64,000 nt of DNA from Gracilibacillus caseinilyticus (GCF_022919115.1 NZ_CP095072.1:3348001-3412000); one strand, 5' to 3'; counted from the first letter of the stretch, positions 44,093 through 54,535 are shown. The notes: generated by a model not told the origin, from the letters alone. Made by a program: numbers and translations.

Positions 44093-44225
44093 ACCTCTAA
44101 GCAATTGACCCCTCTATAAATATCCTTCCATCAATCGTAACATGTTTAATCTGGTCAGGATGATGTAAACTTATGTTATACTATGTTAAAATAGAATAGG
44201 ATTTTGAAGAATTGCGGTGAGTATA

Positions 44226-45002
44226 ATGACATATACAGAAACGATAAAATACTATACAAATTTAATACATCAGACCATCCAGCAAAGTTTTCTGAGCAAA
44301 CACCTGAATAGTCCGGAACTGGATATACATAAAATCGTCGCTATCGATAACCTGGTAAAAGACAAACCGAACCAGGATGAATTAGTCCGGACTACAATGC
44401 TTGTGCAGATTGCCTTAAATACGCATGATCAAATCAATGTTCATTTTAACGAAGAAAATGTGATGGAGCAGCAATTAACTGTACTCGCTGGTGATTATTA
44501 TTCTGGCATCTATTATCATCTTCTAGCTAATATTGAAAACATCAGCTTTATTCGACTACTTGCAGATGGCATCAATGAAATGACACAAGCGAAGATGACG
44601 TTTTACTACAGTAAATATCGTGACTTTAATCATTTTATGTCGGATTATAAAGAAATTGAATGTGTATTAATTGATAAGGTGGCGCAATATGTGAACAAAT
44701 CGGATGATAACCATTATCTTAACAAATGGATCATTCTTAAGCGGCTTGAGTTTGAACTAGTCTCGCTTCAAAAAGGAAACAACAATTTCTTTCACCGCCT
44801 GGCAAAAGAAAATATCGCCACGATACAGGACAATCAGCAGCTTGCGAAAGCATTGAAAGAGTATATAAAAAAGGTATCTCATGAATTAGACACACTTACT
44901 GTTAATAATGAGCAAGTTATCATTCCTAAAGAGATTGATTTGTATCAGCTTAGATCAGAAAACACATGGAATTTGGTGCTGGAAGAAGGATTATCACAAT
45001 GA
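44226..45002 (+). CDS. hepS: Heptaprenyl diphosphate synthase component I
   Basis: Non-catalytic subunit of the heterodimeric heptaprenyl diphosphate synthase (GerCA), which with HepT makes the menaquinone-7 side chain. 258 residues, mostly helical, without aspartate-rich motifs, as for this subunit; typical stretches include [15 protein letters not shown] and [12 protein letters not shown] at 44226 follows GGTGAG; GTG at 44217 lies within that site. An extended -10 element TGTTATACT sits about 45 bases upstream. Overlaps menG by four bases. Confidence 0.9.
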   Translation: MTYTETIKYYTNLIHQTIQQSFLSKHLNSPELDIHKIVAIDNLVKDKPNQDELVRTTMLVQIALNTHDQINVHFNEENVMEQQLTVLAGDYYSGIYYHLLANIENISFIRLLADGINEMTQAKMTFYYSKYRDFNHFMSDYKEIECVLIDKVAQYVNKSDDNHYLNKWIILKRLEFELVSLQKGNNNFFHRLAKENIATIQDNQQLAKALKEYIKKVSHELDTLTVNNEQVIIPKEIDLYQLRSENTWNLVLEEGLSQ

Positions 45003-45715
45003 CAAAACAATCAAAAGAAGAAAAAGTACATCAAGTATTTGAAAAAATCTATAGTAATTATGATCATATGAACTCTATTATCTCTTTTCAACGCCATAAA
45101 AAATGGCGACAGGATGTAATGAAAAAAATGCAAGTTAAAAATGGGGAAAATGCATTGGATGTTTGCTGCGGGACAGGTGACTGGTCATTTGCTTTGTCAG
45201 AGGCAGTAGGTGAAAATGGGGAAGTAATAGGCCTTGATTTCAGTCAAAATATGCTATCAGTGGCAGAGGAAAGAAAACAGCAACACCCTCTCGAAAATGT
45301 TAAGTTTGTTCATGGTAATGCGATGGATCTGCCATTTGAAGATAATTATTTTGATTACATTACAATCGGTTTCGGGTTACGTAATGTTCCTGATTATTTA
45401 CAAACTTTGAAGGAAATGCACCGCGTAGTAAAACCAGGTGGAAAAGTAGTATGTTTAGAAACTTCTCAGCCTACCGGTAAATTATTTCGCAAAATCTACT
45501 ATTTCTATTTCAAAAATATCATGCCTTTATTTGGGAAAATTTTCGCAAAAAGCTATCAAGAATATGTATGGTTACATGAGTCTGCTAAAGATTTTCCAGG
45601 TAAAGAGGCACTGAAAAAGCTATTTGAAGATGCAGGCCTTATCAATGTGCAGTATAAAAGTTATACAGGCGGCGTAGCAGCCATGCATCTAGGTGAAAAA
45701 CACGAAAAGAAATAA
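44999..45715 (+). CDS. menG: Demethylmenaquinone methyltransferase MenG (UbiE)
   Basis: SAM-dependent methyltransferase that makes the last step of menaquinone synthesis. The SAM-binding motif is [11 protein letters not shown] and later motifs are [21 protein letters not shown] (quoted in part) and [14 protein letters not shown]. 238 residues from ATG at 44999, which overlaps the hepS stop as ATGA and follows GGAAGAAGGA. Order hepS-menG-hepT is the classical gerC operon. Confidence 0.96.
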   Translation: MTKQSKEEKVHQVFEKIYSNYDHMNSIISFQRHKKWRQDVMKKMQVKNGENALDVCCGTGDWSFALSEAVGENGEVIGLDFSQNMLSVAEERKQQHPLENVKFVHGNAMDLPFEDNYFDYITIGFGLRNVPDYLQTLKEMHRVVKPGGKVVCLETSQPTGKLFRKIYYFYFKNIMPLFGKIFAKSYQEYVWLHESAKDFPGKEALKKLFEDAGLINVQYKSYTGGVAAMHLGEKHEKK

Positions 45716-45727
45716 AGGTGACATTAT

Positions 45728-46699
45728 ATGAAGCTTGCAAAGACATATGCATTTATCAAAAAAGATTTATCCGTAATTGAAGATGCACTAGAAAAAACGG
45801 TACACGCAGACCAACCTGTCCTCCACGAAGCCTCTATTCAATTATTGAAAGCTGGTGGGAAACGTTTAAGACCGGTATTTGTTGTATTAGCCTCTAAATT
45901 TGGAGAATACAATCTAGACCATATAAAAAATGTGGCTAGTTCTCTTGAATTGATACACATGGCATCACTGGTGCATGATGATGTGATTGACGATTCCAAT
46001 ATGAGAAGGGGAAAACCCACCGTCAAAGCAAATTGGGATAATCAAGTTGCGATGCTGACTGGTGATTACATTTTTGCTAAAGCATTGCAGCAATTTACCG
46101 ATATTAATAAGCCCAGAGCTCATCAAATCTTAGCAAAAACAATGATGGAACTGACCGTAGGCGAGATTGAACAAATTAAAGACAAATATAATCTTCAACA
46201 AAATTTGCGAACATACTTACGCAGAATCAAGCGCAAGACAGCACTGTTAATTTCATCAAGTTGTCAGTTAGGTGCCATCGTGGCGAATACGGATAAGCAT
46301 ACAGAGAAGGTTTTATTCCGGTATGGCTACTATATGGGGATGTCTTATCAAATTATTGACGACATATTGGATTTTACAGCATCTGAGAAAGAACTGGGTA
46401 AACCTGCGGGCAGTGACTTGATTCAAGGAAATATTACCTTACCCGTTCTCTATGCATTAGAAAATGATTACATAAAAAAAGATTTAGAAAAGGCATTTGA
46501 AAACAAGCATGAAGTAACACCAGAAAGAATGCGACCAATTATCGAGCAAATTGCTAACTCTGATGCTATTTCACAAGCAAGAACCGTAAGTGATCTCTAT
46601 CTCAGAAAGGCGTATGATTCTTTAGAATTATTACCAGCCAATCAGGCTAAAGATGCTTTAGCTAGAATTGCAAATTATATAGGCAATAGAAAATTATAA
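45728..46699 (+). CDS. hepT: Heptaprenyl diphosphate synthase component II
   Basis: Catalytic subunit of heptaprenyl diphosphate synthase. The first aspartate-rich motif is LVHDDVIDDS and the second is YQIIDDILDF; GGKRLRPVFVV, GDYIFAKAL and GNITLPVLYAL are other polyprenyl synthase blocks. 323 residues, full length. AAAGGTG lies upstream of ATG at 45728, 12 bases after menG. Followed 12 bases later by ndk. Confidence 0.96.
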   Translation: MKLAKTYAFIKKDLSVIEDALEKTVHADQPVLHEASIQLLKAGGKRLRPVFVVLASKFGEYNLDHIKNVASSLELIHMASLVHDDVIDDSNMRRGKPTVKANWDNQVAMLTGDYIFAKALQQFTDINKPRAHQILAKTMMELTVGEIEQIKDKYNLQQNLRTYLRRIKRKTALLISSSCQLGAIVANTDKHTEKVLFRYGYYMGMSYQIIDDILDFTASEKELGKPAGSDLIQGNITLPVLYALENDYIKKDLEKAFENKHEVTPERMRPIIEQIANSDAISQARTVSDLYLRKAYDSLELLPANQAKDALARIANYIGNRKL

Positions 46700-46711
46700 T
46701 GAGGTGATAAC

Positions 46712-47158
46712 ATGGAAAAAACGTTTTTGATGGTAAAACCAGATGCAGTACAACGAAATCTAATTGGGGAAATTGTAAAAAGATTTGAACAAAAAGGATT
46801 TAAACTATTAGCAGCTAAGCTTATGACAATCCCGGAAGAAACAGCAAAGAACCATTATGCAGAACATGAAGAAAAGCCTTTCTTTGGGGACTTAGTATCT
46901 TTCATCACTTCAGGACCAGTATTTGCGATGGTCTGGCAAGGGGAGAATGTAATTGAAACTTCTAGAAAAATGATGGGGAAAACAAATCCTCAAGAAGCTG
47001 CGGTAGGAACGATTCGTGGAGATTTTGGTATTATGACACACCGAAACATCATTCATGGGTCCGATTCACCAGAAAGTGCCGATCGAGAAATCCAATTATT
47101 TTTCAATCCTGAAGAAATACAGGACTATGCGAAAGATATAGATAACTGGTTGTCATAA
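46712..47158 (+). CDS. ndk: Nucleoside diphosphate kinase
   Basis: Exchanges gamma-phosphate among nucleoside di- and triphosphates. The phosphorylated histidine is 115 in [21 protein letters not shown] is the N-terminal signature. 148 residues, full length. GAGGTGA precedes ATG. Placed between hepT and cheR as in B. subtilis. Confidence 0.97.
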   Translation: MEKTFLMVKPDAVQRNLIGEIVKRFEQKGFKLLAAKLMTIPEETAKNHYAEHEEKPFFGDLVSFITSGPVFAMVWQGENVIETSRKMMGKTNPQEAAVGTIRGDFGIMTHRNIIHGSDSPESADREIQLFFNPEEIQDYAKDIDNWLS

Positions 47159-47188
47159 ATAGAAAAAAGCTATTGAGGGAGACGGAAG

Positions 47189-47962
47189 ATGTCGGATTAT
47201 CAAGTCTTTACTAGTCAAGTCTACAAAAAAACAGGCCTTGATTTGTCTTTATACAAAGAAGCACAAATGAAAAGGCGATTAACATCCTTGCGTAATAAAT
47301 TGGGATTTCATTCATTTGATGACTTTTTTCAGGCGATTAACACAGATCAGCAAGTAATGAATGAGTTTCTTGATAAAGTGACGATCAATGTTTCCGAATT
47401 TTTTCGAAATCCTTCTCGATGGGAAGTGTTGGAGAATGAAATTTTTCCTCCGCTTTCCAAAAGGAAGAAACGAATTAAAATTTGGAGTGCTGCTTGTTCA
47501 ACAGGGGAAGAACCGTACACCCTGGCAATCATCGCCAATCAATTCTGGAAAGTATCTGATATTGAGATCCTTGCAACCGATATTGACCAGAATGTTCTGG
47601 CAAGAGCAAAACAGGGCATTTACAAAGAAAGAGCATTACAGGAAGTGCCCCCCCATCTAAAAAAGCAATATTTTCACCGTGAAGGCGATACATATAAGAT
47701 CGATGAAAAATTAAAGGAATCCATACGTTTCAAACAACATAATCTATTAGCAGATCCTTACCCAAACCAAGTGGATCTTATCGTTTGCAGAAATGTATTG
47801 ATCTACTTTACGGAAGAGGCAAAGCGTACGATTTATCAGCAATTCAGTCAATCGTTGGATATAAATGGAATCTTTTTTGTTGGTAGTACGGAACAAATAT
47901 TTTCACCAGATCAATATAGCTTGGAAGTTCTGGATACTTTTTTTTACAAAAAAATTAATTAA
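47189..47962 (+). CDS. cheR: Chemotaxis protein methyltransferase CheR
   Basis: SAM-dependent methyltransferase that methylates glutamates of chemoreceptors. An N-terminal helical domain (about 1-70) is followed by the catalytic domain with VSEFFRNPSRWEVLENEIFP, KIWSAACSTGEEPYTLAI (SAM site) and LIVCRNVLIYFTEEAKR. 257 residues. GAGGGAGACGG is upstream of ATG. A motility function is consistent with the PilZ brake protein at 31.5 kb. Confidence 0.95.
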   Translation: MSDYQVFTSQVYKKTGLDLSLYKEAQMKRRLTSLRNKLGFHSFDDFFQAINTDQQVMNEFLDKVTINVSEFFRNPSRWEVLENEIFPPLSKRKKRIKIWSAACSTGEEPYTLAIIANQFWKVSDIEILATDIDQNVLARAKQGIYKERALQEVPPHLKKQYFHREGDTYKIDEKLKESIRFKQHNLLADPYPNQVDLIVCRNVLIYFTEEAKRTIYQQFSQSLDINGIFFVGSTEQIFSPDQYSLEVLDTFFYKKIN

Positions 47963-48042
47963 CACAAAAATCAGAAAATTTACATACAATACTGATTTGC
48001 TATGGTATATTAATACAAAATTAATCATTAAGGGGGATATTC

Positions 48043-49209
48043 ATGCGTTATTTAACAGCAGGTGAATCACATGGTAAACAGCAAACTACAATTATAGAAG
48101 GTTTACCGGCACGGATGCCATTGACACAAGATGATATTAATGATTCTCTTCTCCGCCGTCAGAAAGGACATGGAAGAGGGAAACGAATGCAAATAGAGAA
48201 AGATTTAGTAGATATTGTGGGAGGGGTTCGCCATGGCTACACGCTAGGTTCACCAATCGCCCTCGTTGTGCATAATGATGACTTTAAGCATTGGATCGAT
48301 GTAATGGGAGAAGACCCTGTGGAGGAGGATCAAAAGATTCGCCGTGTTGTAACAAGGGCACGACCTGGTCATGCTGATTTGAATGGTGCTTTAAAATACG
48401 GTCATCGTGATATGCGTAATATACTGGAGCGTTCTTCAGCACGTGAGACAACTGCACGTGTTGCTGCTGGTGCAGTAGCTAAAACATTGTTAAAACATTT
48501 AGGGATTGAAATTGTCGGCTATGTAAAGGAAATTGCAGGTATAAAAGCAGAAGAAAAGCCTGATCTATCCATTAAAGAAAAGATTAAAATCTCAGAAGAA
48601 TCACCAGTTCGTTGCTTGGATGAAACGGTAGGCAAGCAAATGATGGATGCAATAGATCTAGCGAAGAAAGATGGAGATTCTATTGGTGGTGTTTGTGAAG
48701 TTGCAATAGAAGGACTTCCGGCGGGAATTGGTTCATATGTACATTATGATCGCAAACTTGACGGACGTATCGCCGGTGCTGTACAAAGTATAAATGCTTT
48801 TAAAGGGGTAGAATTTGGAATCGGCTTTGAAGCGGCTCGTAAGAACGGAAGTGACGTTCACGATGAAATATTATGGTCAGAAGAGCGAGGTTTCTACAGA
48901 AAAACAAATCGTCTTGGCGGTTTCGAAGGTGGTATGACAACAGGAATGCCAGTAATTGTGAAGGGTGTTATGAAACCAATTCCGACCTTGTATAAACCGT
49001 TACAAAGTGTAGATATTGAATCAAAAGAACCTTTCAATGCAAGTATTGAGCGATCTGACTCCTGTGCTGTTCCTGCTGCTGCAGTTGTGATGGAGCATGT
49101 CGTAGCATTTGAAGTTGCCAAATCGATTCTAGAACAGTTTCCAAATGATCAATTCCCTAAATTAAAAGAAGCGATTGATCAATACCGTGAGGAAATCAGG
49201 TGCTTCTAA
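48043..49209 (+). CDS. aroC: Chorismate synthase
   Basis: Last step of the shikimate pathway, converting EPSP to chorismate with reduced flavin. Family signatures are [11 protein letters not shown] at the N-terminus, [27 protein letters not shown] and [13 protein letters not shown]. 388 residues. AAGGGGG precedes ATG. First of six closely packed genes; it overlaps aroB by one base (TAATG). In B. subtilis nomenclature this gene is aroF. Confidence 0.97.
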   Translation: MRYLTAGESHGKQQTTIIEGLPARMPLTQDDINDSLLRRQKGHGRGKRMQIEKDLVDIVGGVRHGYTLGSPIALVVHNDDFKHWIDVMGEDPVEEDQKIRRVVTRARPGHADLNGALKYGHRDMRNILERSSARETTARVAAGAVAKTLLKHLGIEIVGYVKEIAGIKAEEKPDLSIKEKIKISEESPVRCLDETVGKQMMDAIDLAKKDGDSIGGVCEVAIEGLPAGIGSYVHYDRKLDGRIAGAVQSINAFKGVEFGIGFEAARKNGSDVHDEILWSEERGFYRKTNRLGGFEGGMTTGMPVIVKGVMKPIPTLYKPLQSVDIESKEPFNASIERSDSCAVPAAAVVMEHVVAFEVAKSILEQFPNDQFPKLKEAIDQYREEIRCF

Positions 49210-50288
49210 TGCATAAACAGACAATCAAAACGGATACCAACGAATATGATGTGCTTGTCGGCAAAGCTATTATTAATCATATTGATCAATACTTGCCCAG
49301 GAAGTATTCAAACATTCTCGTGATAACAGACTCAGAAGTCCATTCCTTATATGCAGATAAAGTGGTTCGCCACTTATCTGCTGATACAAAGGTCCATGTC
49401 AGTGTTGTGCCTGCAGGAGAATCCTCCAAGAGTATAGAACAATACTATCAATTATTGACCGATGCAATTCAATATCAGCTTGATCGTAAATCATTAATAA
49501 TCGCATTAGGTGGAGGAATGATTGGTGATTTAGCCGGATTTGTAGCAGCGACCTATATGCGAGGAATTGACTTTATTCAAGTACCCACTACAATTCTAGC
49601 TCATGATAGCAGTGTCGGAGGGAAGGTGGCCATAAATCATCCAGAAGGAAAGAATTTAATTGGCAACTTCTACCCACCACAAGCTGTTCTGTATGATATA
49701 GATACACTACATTCACTGCCAGATAAAGAAAAACGATCTGGTTATGCAGAGGTTGTGAAACATGGGTTTATTAGTAATGAGGCCTATTTGTCTGATATTC
49801 TAAAAGTTGATTTAACGAAAGAACTTCGACCAAAAGTATTGTCTGATCATATTCAAAAAGGTATCGCGGTAAAAGCAAGTATTGTTGAACAAGACGAGAA
49901 AGAATCAAATATAAGAAAGTTCTTGAATTTCGGTCATACATTGGGACACGCCATTGAATCAGAGTTAGGTTATGGACGAATTACCCATGGTGAAGCTGTC
50001 GCAATCGGAATGTTATTTGCCATTAGAGTAAGTGAGAATAAACTGGCTAGTAAACTACCATATAATGAATTGTTCTGTTGGCTGTCAAACAATCATTATC
50101 CACTTACTTTACCTCCACTGTCAGTGGATGATTTGATAAAGCGGATGAAGAAAGATAAAAAATCAGAAAATGCCAAAGTACAAATGGTTCTTTTGAAAAA
50201 TATTGGTCATCCGATAACTGTAAACGTGGAAGATACGGAACTGACAGAACTACTTGAAAAATTCTTGAGAGAGTTGGATTCACGATGA
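49209..50288 (+). CDS. aroB: 3-dehydroquinate synthase
   Basis: NAD- and metal-dependent enzyme that cyclises DAHP to 3-dehydroquinate. The motifs GGGMIGDLAGFVAATYMRG, PTTILAHDSSVGGKVAIN and NFGHTLGHAIES are visible, including the metal-binding histidines. 359 residues from ATG at 49209, with AGGTG upstream; GTG at 49200 lies inside that site. Overlaps aroC and aroH (four bases). Confidence 0.96.
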   Translation: MHKQTIKTDTNEYDVLVGKAIINHIDQYLPRKYSNILVITDSEVHSLYADKVVRHLSADTKVHVSVVPAGESSKSIEQYYQLLTDAIQYQLDRKSLIIALGGGMIGDLAGFVAATYMRGIDFIQVPTTILAHDSSVGGKVAINHPEGKNLIGNFYPPQAVLYDIDTLHSLPDKEKRSGYAEVVKHGFISNEAYLSDILKVDLTKELRPKVLSDHIQKGIAVKASIVEQDEKESNIRKFLNFGHTLGHAIESELGYGRITHGEAVAIGMLFAIRVSENKLASKLPYNELFCWLSNNHYPLTLPPLSVDDLIKRMKKDKKSENAKVQMVLLKNIGHPITVNVEDTELTELLEKFLRELDSR

Positions 50289-50671
50289 TACGAGGAATAC
50301 GAGGAGCCGTTACGGTTGAACATAATGACGTAGATGAAATTATTCAGTCAACCAAACAATTAATTGAAGAAATGGCCTCACATAATGATATAGATCCTGA
50401 GACCATTGCACAGGTTTTGATCTCGGTAACAACAGATCTTAACGCAACTTTTCCTGCTAAAGCATTAAGGCTTTTGGAAGGGTGGAAGTATGTACCCGTT
50501 ATGTGCATGCCTGAAATTGAAGTTCCAGGTAGTTTGCCGAAATGCATTCGTGTGATGATGACGGTGAATACAAACATGGCGCAGAAAGAAGTAGAACATA
50601 TTTATTTAAATGATGCAGTGAAATTAAGACCAGACCTAGTAGAAAGCAATCATACGAAAGAAAGGAGATAA
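50285..50671 (+). CDS. aroH: Chorismate mutase, AroH class
   Basis: Monofunctional trimeric chorismate mutase of the B. subtilis AroH fold, forming prephenate. 128 residues, with MIRGIRGAVTVEHND at the N-terminus (active-site arginine) and PGSLPKCIRVMM with the catalytic arginine. ATGA overlap with aroB. In B. subtilis the trpEDCFBA genes follow; here hisC follows after four bases, so the trp genes are not in this position. Confidence 0.96.
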   Translation: MIRGIRGAVTVEHNDVDEIIQSTKQLIEEMASHNDIDPETIAQVLISVTTDLNATFPAKALRLLEGWKYVPVMCMPEIEVPGSLPKCIRVMMTVNTNMAQKEVEHIYLNDAVKLRPDLVESNHTKERR

Positions 50672-50675
50672 ACCA

Positions 50676-51764
50676 GTGAAAGCAAAACAAGTATTTCAAC
50701 AAATGTCACCATACACACCTGGAAAACAAATCGAGGATGTAAAAAAAGAATATGGCTTAACAAAAATAACAAAGCTAGCTTCTAACGAAAATCCCTTCGG
50801 CTATTCGCCAAAAGTGAAAGAACTTATTCCTACCATTATCGATCATCTAGAAATCTATCCTGATGGTTATGCTACGGAACTTCGCATAACTCTTGCTGAA
50901 AAATTGCAAGTTGATGAGAAACAACTAACGTTTGGCTGTGGCTCTGACGAAGTTGTGGATTTGATTTGCCGAACTTATCTAGAACCTGGTACCAATACGG
51001 TTATGGCCACACCGACTTTCCCGCAATATAAACATAATGCTGTGATTCAAGGAGCAGACATTGTTGAAGTGCCACTAACAGATGGTCACCACAATTTGGA
51101 TGCAATGCTATCGGAAATTAATAATCAGACGCGAGTAGTATGGTTATGTTCACCTAACAACCCAACCGGTTCATTAATTAACCGAGATCAATTAGTATAC
51201 TTCTTAACTAATTGTCCAGCAGATGTAATGGTTGTATTGGATGAGGCGTATTATGAATATATCGAATCAACCAATAACCCAGATAGTATCGACCTGCTTA
51301 ACGATTATCCAAACTTAGTAATCTTACGCACTTTTTCAAAGGCATATGGTTTAGCGAACCTTCGTGTTGGTTATGGTGTATCTTCAGAAGAGATTGCTAC
51401 AAACTTGAACATTACCAGAGGACCATTTAACACAACATCCGTTTCGCAAATTGCAGCTCGTTGTGCATTAGAAGATGAAGCATTTCTAATACATACATAT
51501 GAAGAAAATTTACGAAACAAACAAGCTTTTATGGAAGCTTGCTCTAATTTAAATTTGAGTTACTATGACTCAGAGGCCAATTTTCTATTTGTGAAATTAC
51601 CGTCATCAGGGGATGCACTGTTTGAATATTTGTTAACCAAAGGATTTATTGTTCGTTCTGGTGAGGCATTAGGTCATCCAAATGGTGTTCGTATAACGAT
51701 CGGTTCTGCGGAACAAATGAAAGAATTAGAACAACATCTGAAAGAATTTTTAGCAACATTATAA
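50676..51764 (+). CDS. hisC: Histidinol-phosphate/aromatic aminotransferase HisC
   Basis: PLP-dependent class II aminotransferase that acts on histidinol phosphate and, in Bacillus, on phenylpyruvate and 4-hydroxyphenylpyruvate. The PLP lysine is in RTFSKAYGLANLRVGYG, and SPNNPTGSLI is the conserved asparagine block. 362 residues. GTG start with AAAGGAGA upstream. The place in the aro-tyr cluster explains a role in phenylalanine and tyrosine transamination. Confidence 0.95.
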   Translation: MKAKQVFQQMSPYTPGKQIEDVKKEYGLTKITKLASNENPFGYSPKVKELIPTIIDHLEIYPDGYATELRITLAEKLQVDEKQLTFGCGSDEVVDLICRTYLEPGTNTVMATPTFPQYKHNAVIQGADIVEVPLTDGHHNLDAMLSEINNQTRVVWLCSPNNPTGSLINRDQLVYFLTNCPADVMVVLDEAYYEYIESTNNPDSIDLLNDYPNLVILRTFSKAYGLANLRVGYGVSSEEIATNLNITRGPFNTTSVSQIAARCALEDEAFLIHTYEENLRNKQAFMEACSNLNLSYYDSEANFLFVKLPSSGDALFEYLLTKGFIVRSGEALGHPNGVRITIGSAEQMKELEQHLKEFLATL

Positions 51765-51777
51765 AAGGAGAATAATC

Positions 51778-52878
51778 GTGAAGCAAACGGTTTTGATTGC
51801 GGGGCTCGGTCTAATCGGTGGCTCGCTCGCTTTAAATATAAAAGACACGGAAGGTATTACATTATTAGGCTTTGATACAAATCAAACCACCTTAGAGTAT
51901 GCCAAAATGAATAAAATGGTGGATGATGTGTATGACGAATTTAAAGAGGCGGTTGTGCAGGCAGATATTTGTATTTTTGCAGCACCCGTTTCGGTGACTG
52001 TCGATTTAATTCACCAATTAAATCAGTTATCATTCGATAAGCACATTATTATGACAGACGTTGGGTCTGTTAAAGGGCCTATAATGGAAGCTGCAACACA
52101 AATTGAGTCTGATAACATTGCATTTATAGGCGGTCATCCAATGGCTGGCTCTCATAAAAGAGGTGTACAGGCAGCCAAAAAGCATTTATTTGAGAATGCC
52201 ATTTACGTACTATCTCCAACAGGAAGCAGTTCTAATCAGGATCTTGATGTATTGCAAGCATTACTGGCACCGACAAATTGTAAATTTTTAATTTTGGAAC
52301 CCGAAGAACATGATGAGATGACTAGTGTTATTTCTCATTTTCCCCACTTAATTGCATCTTCTCTCGTTCATCAGGCAAAAAATTGGCAAAAAACGCATCC
52401 ATATATTCCTAAGCTTGCAGCTGGTGGTTTTCGTGATATTACAAGAATAGCGTCCAGTAATCCGTTAATGTGGAGAGATATATTTTTTCAAAACCGTTCG
52501 AAAATGAGTCGGTTACTTGGTGACTGGATCGAAGAAATGAAAGAATTAAAGACATTGATTGATACTAGTGAAAAAACACAAATTCAAGAATACCTCGAAC
52601 AGGCAAGAGATTATCGCGACGGATTAGACAGCAGAAAACAAGGAGCGTTACTTTCATACTATGATATATATGTAGACATTTTTGATCAACCTGGTGCATT
52701 ACTAAAGGTGATAGAACTATTGGCTAAACATGATATCAGTATTAATAATATTGAAATACTTGAAATAAGAGAAGGAATTACTGGAGTATTACGATTAAGC
52801 TTCCAAAATAAAAACGATCAGGAGCTTAGTCAAGCAATTCTAACAAAAAACCAATATGATACGGTTATTGAAGAATAG
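51778..52878 (+). CDS. tyrA: Prephenate dehydrogenase with ACT domain
   Basis: Oxidatively decarboxylates prephenate to 4-hydroxyphenylpyruvate for tyrosine. The N-terminal NAD motif is AGLGLIGGSLA; GGHPMAGSHKRGV contains the catalytic histidine, and the C-terminal ACT domain begins near residue 296 (YYDIYVDIFDQPGALLKVIEL), expected to bind tyrosine as feedback inhibitor. 366 residues. GTG start with AAAGGAGA upstream, 13 bases after hisC. Confidence 0.96.
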   Translation: MKQTVLIAGLGLIGGSLALNIKDTEGITLLGFDTNQTTLEYAKMNKMVDDVYDEFKEAVVQADICIFAAPVSVTVDLIHQLNQLSFDKHIIMTDVGSVKGPIMEAATQIESDNIAFIGGHPMAGSHKRGVQAAKKHLFENAIYVLSPTGSSSNQDLDVLQALLAPTNCKFLILEPEEHDEMTSVISHFPHLIASSLVHQAKNWQKTHPYIPKLAAGGFRDITRIASSNPLMWRDIFFQNRSKMSRLLGDWIEEMKELKTLIDTSEKTQIQEYLEQARDYRDGLDSRKQGALLSYYDIYVDIFDQPGALLKVIELLAKHDISINNIEILEIREGITGVLRLSFQNKNDQELSQAILTKNQYDTVIEE

Positions 52879-52890
52879 GAGAGGTGTAAT

Positions 52891-54189
52891 TTGTCTCATA
52901 AAGTGTTAGCTTTTCAAAATCAAAAATTGTCCGGAAAAATTCGCGTACCTGGTGACAAATCAATATCCCACCGCGCAGTAATGTTCGGTGCATTGGCAGA
53001 GGGAAAAACAACCATCACCAATTTCCTTGTCGGAGAAGACTGCCTGTCTACTATAGGAGCCTTTCAAGCGATGGGTGTATCGATTCAGCGTGATCAACAT
53101 ACGGTCTGGATTGAATCAGCTGGATTTGAAGGATTAAATGAGCCGGTAGAACCGATAAACCTCGGTAATTCTGGTACAACTGCCCGCTTATTGATGGGCA
53201 TTTTGGCTGGGTTACCACATCATTTCACACTATACGGTGATGCTTCCTTATCAAAAAGACCGATGGATCGTATTGCTGACCCATTGCGAGAGATGGGGGC
53301 TAAAATTGATGGACGTAACAACGGTCGTTTGTTACCAATGGCAGTTCGTGGTGGCGGTTTAAGTCCAATTACGTTTTATCCTGCTGTCAAAAGTGCTCAG
53401 GTTAAATCTGGTGTTTTGCTTGCTGGACTTCTGACAGATGGAGAAACAATCGTTGTAGAAGAAACAAAAACGAGAGATCATACAGAAAATATGTTAAAAG
53501 CATTTGGTGCAGATCTTTCGGTAGAAGGAAATGAGATAACTGTTCGAGGTAATCAAACGTTAAGAGGTTGTGATATCGAAGTACCAGGTGATATTTCCTC
53601 TGCTGCATTCTTCCTGGTTGCAGCATCCATTGCGCCTGACAGTGAAATTACGATTGAAAATGTCGGACTGAACCCGACTAGAACTGGAATTATTGATGTA
53701 TTAGAATTAATGGGCGTTTCAATTATGGTGGAAGAAAAGAAGAATATCGGTGGTGAACCGATCGGTGATATTACAGTTCGTTCTTCAGAGCCAAAAGCAG
53801 CTGTTATAGAGGGAGATATCATTCCGCGTATCATTGATGAAATACCAATCATTGCGCTTTTAGCCACCCAGGCAAAAGGGCAAACCATAATAAAAGATGC
53901 GGAAGAACTGCGTTTTAAAGAAACGGATCGGATTGATTCTGTCGTTAAGACGTTAACGAAGCTAGGTGCTTCCATCACGCCGACGAATGATGGTATGGTA
54001 ATCGAAGGTGGCACTTCCTTAAATGGTGGTGTAACTGAATCATTTGGCGACCATCGAATCGGTATGATGATCGCTATCGCGTCACTACTAATAGATGATA
54101 AGGTAGAATTACACGACGACGAATGTATTAATATATCCTATCCAACCTTCTTCGAAGACTTACACACACTATTAAACCAAGGACAATAA
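52891..54189 (+). CDS. aroA: 3-phosphoshikimate 1-carboxyvinyltransferase (EPSP synthase)
   Basis: Transfers enolpyruvyl from PEP to shikimate 3-phosphate. Motifs: PGDKSISHRAVMFGA (shikimate 3-phosphate site), NLGNSGTTARLLMG, LSKRPMDR and RFKETDRIDS. 432 residues, class II-like by position in Bacillaceae but this needs a residue comparison. TTG start after GAGAGGTG, 12 bases after tyrA. Named aroE in older B. subtilis nomenclature. A strong terminator closes the cluster. Confidence 0.96.
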   Translation: MSHKVLAFQNQKLSGKIRVPGDKSISHRAVMFGALAEGKTTITNFLVGEDCLSTIGAFQAMGVSIQRDQHTVWIESAGFEGLNEPVEPINLGNSGTTARLLMGILAGLPHHFTLYGDASLSKRPMDRIADPLREMGAKIDGRNNGRLLPMAVRGGGLSPITFYPAVKSAQVKSGVLLAGLLTDGETIVVEETKTRDHTENMLKAFGADLSVEGNEITVRGNQTLRGCDIEVPGDISSAAFFLVAASIAPDSEITIENVGLNPTRTGIIDVLELMGVSIMVEEKKNIGGEPIGDITVRSSEPKAAVIEGDIIPRIIDEIPIIALLATQAKGQTIIKDAEELRFKETDRIDSVVKTLTKLGASITPTNDGMVIEGGTSLNGGVTESFGDHRIGMMIAIASLLIDDKVELHDDECINISYPTFFEDLHTLLNQGQ

Positions 54190-54192
54190 TAC

Positions 54193-54227
54193 AAAGATCC
54201 ATGTTCGCTGCGAACATGGATCTTTTA
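54193..54227 (+). terminator. Terminator of the aro-tyr cluster
   Basis: AAAGATCCATGTTCG pairs perfectly (15 bases) with CGAACATGGATCTTT around CTG; a T follows. Confidence 0.92.
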
Positions 54228-54277
54228 TGCCTTTCTCGTCACAAACTTCAGTATAATATATAGATTAGCAGCCGTGC

Positions 54278-54379
54278 CCCGCAAGACGCGAAATGGAGTG
54301 GTTGGCCGGAACGCTATCCCAGCAGTTGAATCATTTCAAAACTACCCCTTAGCTAGTTGACATAATCCGTATTATAGGA
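54278..54379 (+). repeat. Intergenic repeat, type A copy
   Basis: Lies in the 345-base gap between aroA and ypiA. From 54308 to 54376 it matches 34878-34810 in reverse over about 69 bases, sharing the segments TATCCCAGCA, ATTTCAAAA, TAGCTAGTT and ACATAAT. The left part (CCGTGCCCCGCAAGACGCGAA) matches, in reverse, a stretch near 41300. No open frame of interest. Confidence 0.65.
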
Positions 54380-54535
54380 AATATTAATGCGCAGTATACT
54401 TTCAACATTCATCAGTTAGGCAAAATGATAGGATTTCTCTCGATTGTATAATAGTCGAATAAGTTTTCTAGTTGCTCGAACGGCTTGAATTAGATAAGAT
54501 GAAAGGGAAGAAGTAAATGAGAAAGGTTGAATGGA

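Noticed and set aside
47963..48042. T-box or other amino-acid leader before the aro cluster
   Set aside because: Only 80 bases, no T-box sequence and no anti-terminator; nothing recognisable.
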